From NCBI GenBank assembly GCA_902538695.1, contig CACBGC010000016.1, forward strand, positions 1 to 17,203: a stretch of 17,203 nt of DNA. The letters run 5' to 3'. Below the pieces are notes generated by a model that had not been told where the DNA came from, did no database searches, and saw nothing but the letters and a program-made list of their open reading frames with translations. The translations under genes were made by a program, and so were the position numbers. Below are positions 7,603 to 12,968 of this stretch, piece by piece (position 1 is the first letter of the stretch; every line of letters begins with the position of its first letter). This DNA is from an uncultured Synechococcaceae cyanobacterium. Its GTDB lineage: Bacteria > Cyanobacteriota > Cyanobacteriia > PCC-6307 > Cyanobiaceae.

Positions 7603-7983
7603 TTAAACTAGGGATATTGATATACCTTTTGAAATCAATGCGAATCTTCTTGCTCTAACTAGTAAAGGAAATATCAAATTTGTTCGTTTATTTGATTTAA
7701 ACACTCTAGAAAGTAACAAAAGTAAACTACTTGAGGGATTATCTATCTGTTTGCAAATAGTATTAATTGCATCTGCTCCATGAAAGATATCTTCATCATT
7801 CAGGAGAATAGCTCCTTTATCTAGGTCATAACCTTTCTCTAAGAGGGATTTAATTAGAGTTAAATTTTTACGGCCATCTAGAATTGTAATATTATCTATC
7901 TTGCTTTTGATCTCAAGAAGCTCAGCAAAATGATTGCAGAATGGGCATTCTCCATCATAAATAAAGATATAGTTGGAAGTCAT
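7603..7983 (-). CDS. DCC-family (DUF393) thiol-disulphide oxidoreductase-like protein
   Basis: 126 residues. The N-terminal motif DGECPFC (D10, C13, C16) with YIFIYDGECPFCNHF is diagnostic of the YuxK/DCC family, a thioredoxin-like fold with a CxxC pair. Further matches are the GYDLDKGAILLNDEDIFHGADAI segment (the family's strand with H/G-A-D-A) and a C-terminal region with LLLLLSRVFKS and the arginine-rich VRARRFALISKG. A redox role is inferred from the CxxC pair; partners are unknown. There is no signal peptide, so it is cytosolic or membrane-peripheral. Length is typical of the family. Confidence 0.88.
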   Translation of the reverse strand: MTSNYIFIYDGECPFCNHFAELLEIKSKIDNITILDGRKNLTLIKSLLEKGYDLDKGAILLNDEDIFHGADAINTICKQIDNPSSSLLLLLSRVFKSNKRTNLIFPLLVRARRFALISKGISISLV

Positions 7984-8100
7984 TATAAAAAAATAGTTTT
8001 GATGGTCTTGAAGTGCGCCGACAAAATAGTAATGCCTCGATAATAAAACAAATAATAAAAATTTTGTGGATTTTTTATAAAGGGATAGTTAAACGATTCT

Positions 8101-8106
8101 TATAAT
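8101..8106 (+). promoter_or_regulatory. candidate -10 box (TATAAT) for the 8185 gene
   Basis: The consensus hexamer would start transcription near 8112. An ATG at 8116 would then be almost leaderless, while the preferred start at 8185 would have a leader of about 72 nt. Confidence 0.35.
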
Positions 8107-8184
8107 TACAAAGAAATGTCTCAATATAGGTATATTTTTCATAAAAATCTGTATGCTTACTCGGAGATATTCTGTTTTAAAATT

Positions 8185-8322
8185 ATGAATTTATTAGCTT
8201 CTTTTGCTTTAGGTGGTTTCAATCCATGGGCAGCAGGTTTTGGAATTGGTTCTTTAGTCCTTTTTGGTCTTGTTGGTCTTGTAGCAGGTCCAAACCTAAA
8301 GAATTTTGACCCTGATGCATAA
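8185..8322 (+). CDS. 45-residue hydrophobic membrane protein
   Basis: The frame can be opened at ATG 8116, but those first 23 residues (MSQYRYIFHKNLYAYSEIF...) look like translated leader. From ATG 8185 the product is MNLLASFALGGFNPWAAGFG, continuing into one Gly-rich helix (SLVLFGLVGLVAGP) and a short polar end NLKNFDPDA. It resembles the one-helix accessory proteins of photosynthetic or respiratory complexes in size and style, but I cannot match it to a named Psb, Psa, Pet or Ndh subunit. It is followed 25 nt later by a good intrinsic terminator, so it appears to be a monocistronic short transcript. Confidence 0.65.
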   Translation: MNLLASFALGGFNPWAAGFGIGSLVLFGLVGLVAGPNLKNFDPDA

Positions 8323-8346
8323 ACCATCATATTCAATATAGATTTT

Positions 8347-8371
8347 AAAAGACTCATTTGAGTCTTTTTTT
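8347..8371 (+). terminator. intrinsic terminator after the 8185 gene
   Basis: A near-perfect hairpin: AAAAGACTCA (8347-8356) faces TGAGTCTTTT (8359-8368), with a tight loop and a T run continuing to 8371. It begins 25 nt after the stop of the 45-residue membrane protein. It is the clearest terminator in the window. Confidence 0.8.
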
Positions 8372-8426
8372 ATGCGTTTTTTTAAATTTATTTTTAGAAT
8401 CTGGATAAATTATTTTAGCCAAAGAA

Positions 8427-8696
8427 ATGTTGTTAAATCCTCTTTATCCATTTACTTTTTTGAAAATCTCTTCTCTTAAAGCAACTATTGTTTTTTTATT
8501 AATACTTTTAATTAAATCAAATTTGCTTAGATTAAAAGGGGGTCTAATAGGTGGTCTTTTTGCCTTAATACTCATAACCGGGATTTTGGCCTCTAGTACC
8601 ATTGCTTTAGGATCATTGGTTTATGCCTATCGATTAAAGAAGAAATCTAATTCTGATGACAATCAAATGAATGATTTAGAAACTGTTAATGTTTAG
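8427..8696 (+). CDS. small two-helix membrane protein, unknown function
   Basis: 89 residues from ATG 8427. Two hydrophobic segments, about residues 10-33 and 38-67 (GGLIGGLFALILITGILASS...YAY), are followed by a basic stop (RLKKKS) and an acidic tail (DDNQMNDLETV). A TTG at 8523 would remove the first segment and leave a 57-residue one-helix protein (LRLKGGLIGGLFALIL...). No Shine-Dalgarno distinguishes the two, so the N-terminus is uncertain. No family recognised. The gene sits between the terminator at 8347-8371 and a convergent 38-residue gene. Confidence 0.65.
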   Translation: MLLNPLYPFTFLKISSLKATIVFLLILLIKSNLLRLKGGLIGGLFALILITGILASSTIALGSLVYAYRLKKKSNSDDNQMNDLETVNV

Positions 8697-8728
8697 GATT
8701 TTTTCTGTATCAAATTCAGTTGGATAAC

Positions 8729-8845
8729 CTAAAATGGAGTTCCAGGTACAAAATGCAACACTAAAAATCCAAAACCGGCAGCAAAAACTATTGATACTGC
8801 AATGATTAGAAGACCCGATGCCATCCCCCCTTCGTTAAAAGCCAT
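8729..8845 (-). CDS. 38-residue single-helix membrane protein (small gene)
   Basis: The minus-strand ATG at 8845 opens a frame ending at TAG 8729. The product is MAFNEGGMASGLLIIAVSIV then FAAGFGFLVLHFVPGTPF: a short polar N-terminus, one membrane helix of about 22 residues, and a compact Pro/Gly end. It is slightly less AT-rich than its surroundings (a run of Cs on the plus strand encodes EGGMA), which is a coding sign. Size and style match one-helix accessory subunits of photosynthetic complexes, but I cannot identify it as a named subunit. A TATTAT hexamer (8867-8872, minus) and a perfect palindrome lie immediately upstream. Confidence 0.7.
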   Translation of the reverse strand: MAFNEGGMASGLLIIAVSIVFAAGFGFLVLHFVPGTPF

Positions 8846-8872
8846 TTATTTAGTTATTTTAAATTAATAATA

Positions 8873-8886
8873 GAACAAATTTGTTC
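8873..8886. promoter_or_regulatory. perfect 14-bp palindrome, candidate operator
   Basis: GAACAAATTTGTTC reads identically on both strands. It abuts a TATTAT -10-like hexamer (8867-8872, minus strand) belonging to the 38-residue gene, so a dimeric regulator bound here would cover the promoter between the -35 and -10 positions. It differs from the Bacillus-type LexA box, which is GAAC-N4-GTTC; here the spacing is N6. The bound protein, if any, is unknown. Confidence 0.45.
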
Positions 8887-8914
8887 CCAGGTAATAGTTC
8901 TAATTACTCATATA

Positions 8915-9094
8915 TCATCCAAATTTATTATTAATGGTGAATAAAAGTAAAAATATAGAAGTTAATGAGATGATAAAACCAAATATTATTAATGGTTTAG
9001 ATTTGACGTTTTCTTCTTTCTTAAGCTTATTTTTTGAGGAAGGAACTTTTTTATCTTTTTTTTTATAAATAAGATTGGGAAAAGGTTTAATCAC
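8915..9094 (-). CDS. 59-residue basic protein with C-terminal membrane helix (candidate, GTG start)
   Basis: From GTG at 9094 to TGA at 8915 the minus strand encodes an N-terminal part rich in lysine (IKPFPNLIYKKKDKKVPSS, then KNKLKKEENVKSK), followed by a C-terminal hydrophobic helix, about residues 35-54 (PLIIFGFIISLTSIFLLLF), and a short tail. The topology follows the positive-inside rule, with a cytoplasmic basic domain. The GTG start lacks a clear ribosome-binding site and poly-A tracts can produce lysine by chance, so this is a candidate rather than a certain gene. No ATG occurs in the frame. Confidence 0.5.
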   Translation of the reverse strand: MIKPFPNLIYKKKDKKVPSSKNKLKKEENVKSKPLIIFGFIISLTSIFLLLFTINNKFG

Positions 9095-9117
9095 GATAAA
9101 TTTTAGATCTAATCTAA

Positions 9118-9435
9118 TTACTCTAAAGTTTTGAACAAATCTTTATGGTAATCCACAACATTTTGACAACTTATTACAGGGGTAAATTCCATATGAATGC
9201 CAAATTTAGCTCTCCATGGAGCAAAATGTTCGAAAATTTCTTTATCACTCTCTGCCTTACATAAACATACTACTCTACCCTCCCCTGGAGCATGAACTCT
9301 AAATAACATCTCAAATTTATCTGTTTTATCTGATTTTGCCATTTCACCGTTTTCCCAAGCTTCTACAAATAATTGATAAGCTTTCACTTGATTCTCAATA
9401 TCTGGGAATTGGCAGTCAGCAAGAAATAGTTGCAT
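9118..9435 (-). CDS. DUF3303-like protein
   Basis: 105 residues from ATG 9435. Small soluble protein with a ferredoxin-like alpha/beta pattern: MQLFLADCQFPD, a helix (IENQVKAYQLFVEAWENGE), a strand FEMLFRVHAPGEGRVVCLCKAES, a helix (DKEIFEHFAPWRAKFGIHMEFTPVI) and a terminal helix. The segments W.......GE........ and GEGRVVCLCKA......F.HFAPWR.......E.TPV are those I associate with DUF3303 (dimeric alpha-beta barrel type), common in cyanobacteria. Function unknown. There is no signal peptide. Confidence 0.8.
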   Translation of the reverse strand: MQLFLADCQFPDIENQVKAYQLFVEAWENGEMAKSDKTDKFEMLFRVHAPGEGRVVCLCKAESDKEIFEHFAPWRAKFGIHMEFTPVISCQNVVDYHKDLFKTLE

Positions 9436-9527
9436 TGGAGTATTATTTAAGTTTTACTCATTATCCCTTAAATACTTATTTATTAATGGGACTGTTTGAA
9501 TTTGAAGATCAGAAAAAGAATATTTTA

Positions 9528-9677
9528 TTAAATAAAGTGAGAAGAGAGAGTCTCCAGGAATTTTCCAATATCTTTTTTATATAAACTATCTGTGATTTTT
9601 AAAGAGAATAATTCATAATCATTTATATCTTTTTTTTTATCAAAATTAATATTTCCCTTTAATGAAAAATCTTTCAT
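9528..9677 (-). CDS. 49-residue candidate small protein
   Basis: On the minus strand ATG 9677 to TAA 9528 reads MKDFSLKGNINFDKKKDIND, then YELFSLKITDSLYKKDIGKFLETLSSHFI. The composition is balanced (a charged N-half, then an amphipathic helix LYKKDIGKFLETLSSHF), unlike random AT-rich translation, which is mostly Lys, Asn, Ile and Phe. No membrane helix. The 9436-9790 stretch holds no other gene I can support; 9678-9790 is AT-rich spacer with nothing recognised. Coding status is plausible but needs conservation to confirm. Confidence 0.42.
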   Translation of the reverse strand: MKDFSLKGNINFDKKKDINDYELFSLKITDSLYKKDIGKFLETLSSHFI

Positions 9678-9790
9678 GATTTTATTGATCACTATTTAAA
9701 ATCTAAACAAATATAAGTAAAAGACAAATTTCTTTACATTATGTTTTTATAAGAGAAATTTCTAAGGATAATAAATAATAATTAATTTAT

Positions 9791-10114
9791 CTAATAGTTA
9801 ATAAATTTTCCTAGGATATATAAGAAAGAATTAGTTAAAGAAAAAATTACAGTTAATAGAGATGCAATAACGGGTAATATATTGAACCACAATTGCGAAG
9901 TTGTCATTTTTGAATCGATAGGCAGAAAATTGGTTCTTTTTTTAATTCTTATTTGTAACCAAAAAATAGATAAAGGATAAATAATTCTTGAGAAAGTAAT
10001 TATCAATGAAGGCAAAATACCTTGGTTTGAATAAAGTATAAATCCTGAAAAAAAGTATAACGCCCAAATTAGAACCCTTTGAATCAGAATAAATCCCTTG
10101 CTTTTTCCAGACAT
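9791..10114 (-). CDS. small membrane protein with three predicted helices
   Basis: 107 residues. A basic N-terminus (MSGKSKG) precedes hydrophobic segments at about 9-28 (LIQRVLIWALYFFSGFILYS), 33-53 and 75-101. Between the second and third lies a basic loop (RIKKRTNFLPIDSKM). The start ATG (10114) comes two nucleotides after the stop of the GNAT gene on the same strand (TAA-TA-ATG), so the two are almost certainly translated from one message. I do not recognise the family. Confidence 0.75.
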   Translation of the reverse strand: MSGKSKGFILIQRVLIWALYFFSGFILYSNQGILPSLIITFSRIIYPLSIFWLQIRIKKRTNFLPIDSKMTTSQLWFNILPVIASLLTVIFSLTNSFLYILGKFINY

Positions 10115-10116
10115 TA

Positions 10117-10587
10117 TTAATTAATTTTTATGATTTTAGTCATTTTATATCTTTCAAAAAAAATGTTATTTATAATTACTTTTTCTTTACGTATAATTTC
10201 CCATTCATTTTTAAGAAATAATTCATAACTTATCAAGCTCGCTTCAGTATAAAGAGAGTCTAACCCTTCTTTCTTTGCTTCATCTTCTAATTTATGAAGT
10301 AACTTAGAGCCATAGCTTTTTCTTTGGAATTTACCTTTACAGTAAAATAGTGCAATTCTATCAGTGGGATATCTTATGGCAAAAGCAATAATAATTCCTT
10401 CTTTACTTATAAGCCATCCTTTTCCTTTAATAATTGACTTATCAAAATTTGGGTTATTCCAAGCTTGGCTTGACCAGGCTCTTTTTTGTTCTTTACTATA
10501 AATTTTTTCATCTAAAGACTGAATTGAATCAAAATAAACCTTCTTTAATTCCAGTTGATCTTTAATGGTAATTTGTCTTAAATTCAT
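10117..10587 (-). CDS. GNAT-family N-acetyltransferase
   Basis: 156 residues. The GNAT fold is visible: N-terminal MNLRQITIKDQLELKKVYFDSI (strand then alpha-1), GWLISKEGIIIAFAIRYPTDRIALFYC (strands 2-4), then the acetyl-CoA pyrophosphate loop FQRKSYGSKLLHKLEDEAKKEG (motif A, Q/R-x-x-G-x-G/A type), followed by SLYTEASLISYELFLKNEWEII (motif B). W-x-S-x-x-W in the EQKRAWSSQAWNN stretch recalls the YafP-like subgroup. The substrate cannot be read from sequence. The gene is divergent from the peptidase E-like gene with only 18 bp between the two ATGs, and directly coupled to the membrane protein downstream. Confidence 0.87.
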   Translation of the reverse strand: MNLRQITIKDQLELKKVYFDSIQSLDEKIYSKEQKRAWSSQAWNNPNFDKSIIKGKGWLISKEGIIIAFAIRYPTDRIALFYCKGKFQRKSYGSKLLHKLEDEAKKEGLDSLYTEASLISYELFLKNEWEIIRKEKVIINNIFFERYKMTKIIKIN

Positions 10588-10600
10588 ATAGACCTATTAT
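10573..10600 (+). promoter_or_regulatory. candidate promoter for the peptidase E-like gene, implying a leaderless message
   Basis: TTGTCT (10573-10578) and TATTAT (10595-10600) are separated by 16 nt. Transcription would begin around 10606-10607, at the ATG itself. The -35 element lies inside the N-terminal codons of the divergent acetyltransferase gene. Confidence 0.35.
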
Positions 10601-10605
10601 TTGTT

Positions 10606-11286
10606 ATGACTAGTAAAAATATAGTTGCAATTGGGGGAGGAGGCTTTGGACGTTCATTAGGCTCTCTTGAAATTGAAAAATATATAGTTTCTTTGAGTAA
10701 TAAAAAAAGACCTAAAATTTGCTTTATTCCAACAGCATCTGGCGATAGTAGTTTGTACAAACTAAATTTTTATAGAGCATTTTCTAAGCTTGATTGTATA
10801 ACAAGCCATATTGATTTCTTCTCTAGAACAGAAAACATAGAAGATATAGTTTTAACTCAAGATATCATTTATGTTGGCGGAGGAAATACAAAAAGTATGT
10901 TAGCTGTTTGGAAAGAATGGAATTTACATAAAATTTTGCGAAATGCTTATGAAAGAGGAATTATAATGAGTGGTGTAAGTGCTGGGGCTATTTGTTGGTT
11001 TGATAAAGGCATAACTGATTCTTATGCTAAAGAATTAGCCATAATTGATTGCTTAGGTATAGTTGAAGGTATTGCCTGCCCGCATTTCGATGAAGAGAAA
11101 GAGAGGGAACCTTACGTTAATGATGTTATTCAGAGAGAAATTATTAAATCTTGTATATGTATTGAGGGCAATTGTGCCTTGCATATTAAAAATGATTTTG
11201 ACTATTCCTCAATTGATTTTGGTAATGGTAGAAACTGCTTTAGAGTTAAAAGGGAAAATAATATTGTGAAGAAAGAAATTCTTTGA
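10606..11286 (+). CDS. peptidase E-like S51 family serine hydrolase
   Basis: 226 residues, close to dipeptidase E (229). The S51 fold is class I glutamine amidotransferase-like. The start NIVAIGGGGFG is followed by RPKICFIPTASGD, then DIIYVGGGNTKSMLAVWKEW and the nucleophile elbow IMSGVSAGAICWF with Ser125. The candidate catalytic His is H160 in ACPHFDEEKER. PepE cleaves Asp-X dipeptides; the related cyanophycinases cut beta-Asp-Arg from cyanophycin but are longer, and picocyanobacteria of this type are not known to store cyanophycin, so an aspartyl-dipeptidase-like role is the better guess. Cytosolic. The product may scavenge peptides alongside PepN elsewhere in this window; that link is only thematic. 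Confidence 0.87.
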   Translation: MTSKNIVAIGGGGFGRSLGSLEIEKYIVSLSNKKRPKICFIPTASGDSSLYKLNFYRAFSKLDCITSHIDFFSRTENIEDIVLTQDIIYVGGGNTKSMLAVWKEWNLHKILRNAYERGIIMSGVSAGAICWFDKGITDSYAKELAIIDCLGIVEGIACPHFDEEKEREPYVNDVIQREIIKSCICIEGNCALHIKNDFDYSSIDFGNGRNCFRVKRENNIVKKEIL

Positions 11287-11290
11287 AAAG

Positions 11291-11310
11291 AAAATATTTT
11301 TAAATATTTT
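11291..11310. terminator. AT-only inverted repeat between convergent genes
   Basis: AAAATATTT (11291-11299) and AAATATTTT (11302-11310) are exact reverse complements. They sit between the stop of the peptidase gene and the stop of the 11309-11713 gene, where a bidirectional terminator would be expected. The lack of any G-C pair makes the hairpin weak. Confidence 0.3.
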
Positions 11311-11713
11311 AGATCTCCTCATTCTTCGAGACAGAAGTAAATTCAATCCCTTTATATTTTACGAAAGACGCAGTCCATACTTCTTTTGAGAGATTGCCAA
11401 GGTATTTTAGAAACTGTTGTGTATCTCCATCTCTTATCCATTCAGATTTAATGAATGGAAGTTCTTTCTGCATTCTTTTAGGATGCATATGAACAAGGAG
11501 CAAACCTTTTTCTTCGGAAGCCCTTTTTAAAGCACCTTCATCACTTCTTTGAAACACTCTCATTAGAAGATTTAAAATTACCTCTTCTCCAAGTTTCTTG
11601 AAATTTTCTGATTCCTCTAAATTATCTTTAATTTCTTTACCTCCAAGAGGCATTGCTCTAACTAAGTTTTGCTCAATTAAAGCTATTGCAATTAGATAAT
11701 CTTGGCTTGCCAT
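11309..11713 (-). CDS. conserved-type soluble protein of unknown function, 134 residues
   Basis: ATG at 11713. Mostly helical: ASQDYLIAIALIEQNLVRAMPLGGKEI, then EESENFKKLGEEVILNLLMRVFQRSD, then a strand GLLLVHMHPKRMQKELPFIKSEWI and a C-terminal part DTQQFLKYLGNLSKEVWTASFVKYKGIEF. The near-neutral composition and lower AT bias than its neighbours argue for a well conserved protein. I do not recognise the family and see no catalytic motif. It is a single gene, convergent with the peptidase gene and divergent from the 11880-14135 unit. Confidence 0.8.
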   Translation of the reverse strand: MASQDYLIAIALIEQNLVRAMPLGGKEIKDNLEESENFKKLGEEVILNLLMRVFQRSDEGALKRASEEKGLLLVHMHPKRMQKELPFIKSEWIRDGDTQQFLKYLGNLSKEVWTASFVKYKGIEFTSVSKNEEI

Positions 11714-11756
11714 ATTCTAAAATAATACTTTTTTGGATATTCTAACCTCTCGCGTT

Positions 11757-11773
11757 CATGAAAATCTTTCATG
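11757..11773. repeat. inverted repeat CATGAAA-N3-TTTCATG, candidate operator or hairpin
   Basis: Two exact 7-bp arms (11757-11763 and 11767-11773) flank three bases. It lies in the divergent region between the 11713 start (minus) and the 11880 start (plus), so it could serve either gene. No known cyanobacterial operator (NtcA, LexA, Fur) matches. Confidence 0.4.
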
Positions 11774-11799
11774 TATTAAATATGTGCGATAAGAAGAAA

Positions 11800-11824
11800 G
11801 GAAATAATTTATTAATTATTTTCC
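11800..11824. repeat. bulged AT-rich inverted repeat upstream of the 11880 gene
   Basis: GGAAATAATT (11800-11809) pairs with AATTATTTTCC (11814-11824), which has one extra T. It would form a hairpin in the leader of the plus-strand unit. Low information content makes chance formation plausible. Confidence 0.25.
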
Positions 11825-11879
11825 AATACAATTGAAATATTGTTTTTTTTTAATTAGTAAAATTAAAATTTTATTTGTT

Positions 11880-12113
11880 ATGAGGTTTTTTTTGCTTTTA
11901 TTTTTCGGGATTTTTGTAGGTCTTTATTTATCATGGCCCGGTTTACTAATGCCAGAAAATTGGAAATGCTTTAATCAAATTATTGCCAAATCTGCAGAAG
12001 ATAAAGTTTCCTTAAAAGCTGCATTAGAGATTTCCCCTAGTTATTTTCTAAAGGCTAAGAATAAAAAGACGACTTCTAAAATAAGAATCGTAGCAGATGC
12101 GTGTTTTCGTTAA
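11880..12113 (+). CDS. 77-residue protein with N-terminal signal anchor
   Basis: A TTG at 11832 also opens the frame, but ATG 11880 gives a standard N-terminus: MRFFLLLFFGIFVGLYLSWP, a signal peptide or anchor. It is followed by GLLMPENWKCFNQIIAKSAE, then a helix KVSLKAALEISPSYFLKAKN, a basic KKTTSK linker and RIVADACFR. Two cysteines lie outside the membrane segment. The family is unknown. The mature part would face the periplasm or lumen if exported. It ends 32 nt before the MTHFR-like gene, and the three genes to 14135 may be one transcript. Confidence 0.72.
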   Translation: MRFFLLLFFGIFVGLYLSWPGLLMPENWKCFNQIIAKSAEDKVSLKAALEISPSYFLKAKNKKTTSKIRIVADACFR

Positions 12114-12145
12114 TATGTTGAGTGATTAAATATGACTACTAAATA

Positions 12146-12964
12146 ATGAACAATAATATAAGATTTGAATTATCATTTAAAAATATTTCTCAGTTAGACA
12201 ATAAACTTAATTTCTGCAGACTAAATAATATAAAAAATATCAATATTCCATGTAAAGGATTTATAAAAAAGGATTTATTTAATTCAACTTTTAAATATAT
12301 ATCTAAAAACTATAATGAATTCAATGTGACTTATCACTACAGTCTTTATCATCAATATTCAAAAAATAAAGAAAAATCGTATCAGGATTTTTTAGATTTT
12401 GTTAGAAGTTCTCAGACTAATGAAAATTATGAAATTTTGCTTGTGTCGGGATCAAATAAGAAAAAAAACTTTGACTCAGTTGATGTATTAGATTATTTAA
12501 AAAAAGAAAAAAATTTAAAAATTAAATTAGGTATAGCTTACAATCCATATTTGAAAAAATATTATAATGATTCTTCAGAAAGAGAAAGGTTTGAAAAAAA
12601 AATTTCGACTGGATTAATAAATTCAATTTGGTTTCAATATGGCACAGATATTAAAGTTCTTCAGAATGAGTTAACTTATCTAAAAAAAATGGCAAAAGAT
12701 CCAAAATTAAATCTATTTGGAAGTTTATTTATTCCTTCCAAACAATTTATAGCGCGGTTTAAATTTCGTCCTTGGAAAGAGGTATACATATCAGAAAAGT
12801 GTTTATTTTCTTTAGATGATTTTTTTGATTTTACAAGTGATTTAGTAAGTTTTTATAAAAATAATAATATTACTCCTGTAATTGAATCTGATTTTTCATC
12901 ATCAGAGAAACTTGATTCTGTTTATAGTTTTTTGGAAATGAAAGATAATTTCCGTCAATATTAA
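12146..12964 (+). CDS. divergent MTHFR-like TIM-barrel protein (tentative)
   Basis: 272 residues, close to the roughly 290-residue catalytic domain of MetF (methylenetetrahydrofolate reductase), with the same order of segments. FNVTYHYSLYHQYS sits where MetF has the PHLTC strand; YEILLVSGSNKKK where it has IVALRGD; LKIKLGIAYNPYLKKYY where it has ISVAAYPEVHPE; FEKKISTGLINSIWFQYGTD where it has KVDAGANRAITQFFFD; and NLFGSLFIPS where it has IIPGILPV. If this alignment is right, the FAD-contacting Asp of LRGD is Ser here and the Gln/Asp motif is altered, so it is probably not ordinary MetF. Very AT-rich, Lys/Asn-rich. It is four nucleotides before the FAD oxidoreductase gene and doubtless co-expressed with it. 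Confidence 0.55.
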   Translation: MNNNIRFELSFKNISQLDNKLNFCRLNNIKNINIPCKGFIKKDLFNSTFKYISKNYNEFNVTYHYSLYHQYSKNKEKSYQDFLDFVRSSQTNENYEILLVSGSNKKKNFDSVDVLDYLKKEKNLKIKLGIAYNPYLKKYYNDSSERERFEKKISTGLINSIWFQYGTDIKVLQNELTYLKKMAKDPKLNLFGSLFIPSKQFIARFKFRPWKEVYISEKCLFSLDDFFDFTSDLVSFYKNNNITPVIESDFSSSEKLDSVYSFLEMKDNFRQY

Positions 12965-12968
12965 ACCT

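Noticed and set aside
8157..8357. Minus-strand frame rich in Pro, Lys and Arg
   Set aside because: It is the reverse reading of the Gly-rich membrane helix and the terminator hairpin of the 8185 gene.
8873..8886. LexA (SOS) box interpretation of GAACAAATTTGTTC
   Set aside because: The Bacillus-type box is GAAC-N4-GTTC and the cyanobacterial box differs again; here the half-sites are six bases apart and the neighbour is not a DNA-repair gene.
9336..9584. Plus-strand open frame
   Set aside because: It is mostly antisense to the DUF3303-like gene and then runs through the spacer and the 49-residue candidate; low-complexity end.
11063..11269. Second plus-strand frame inside the peptidase E-like gene
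   Set aside because: Alternate-frame reading of the S51 hydrolase; no domain features.
10606..11286. Cyanophycinase
   Set aside because: The protein is the size of peptidase E, shorter than typical cyanophycinases, and no cyanophycin synthetase gene is in the window.
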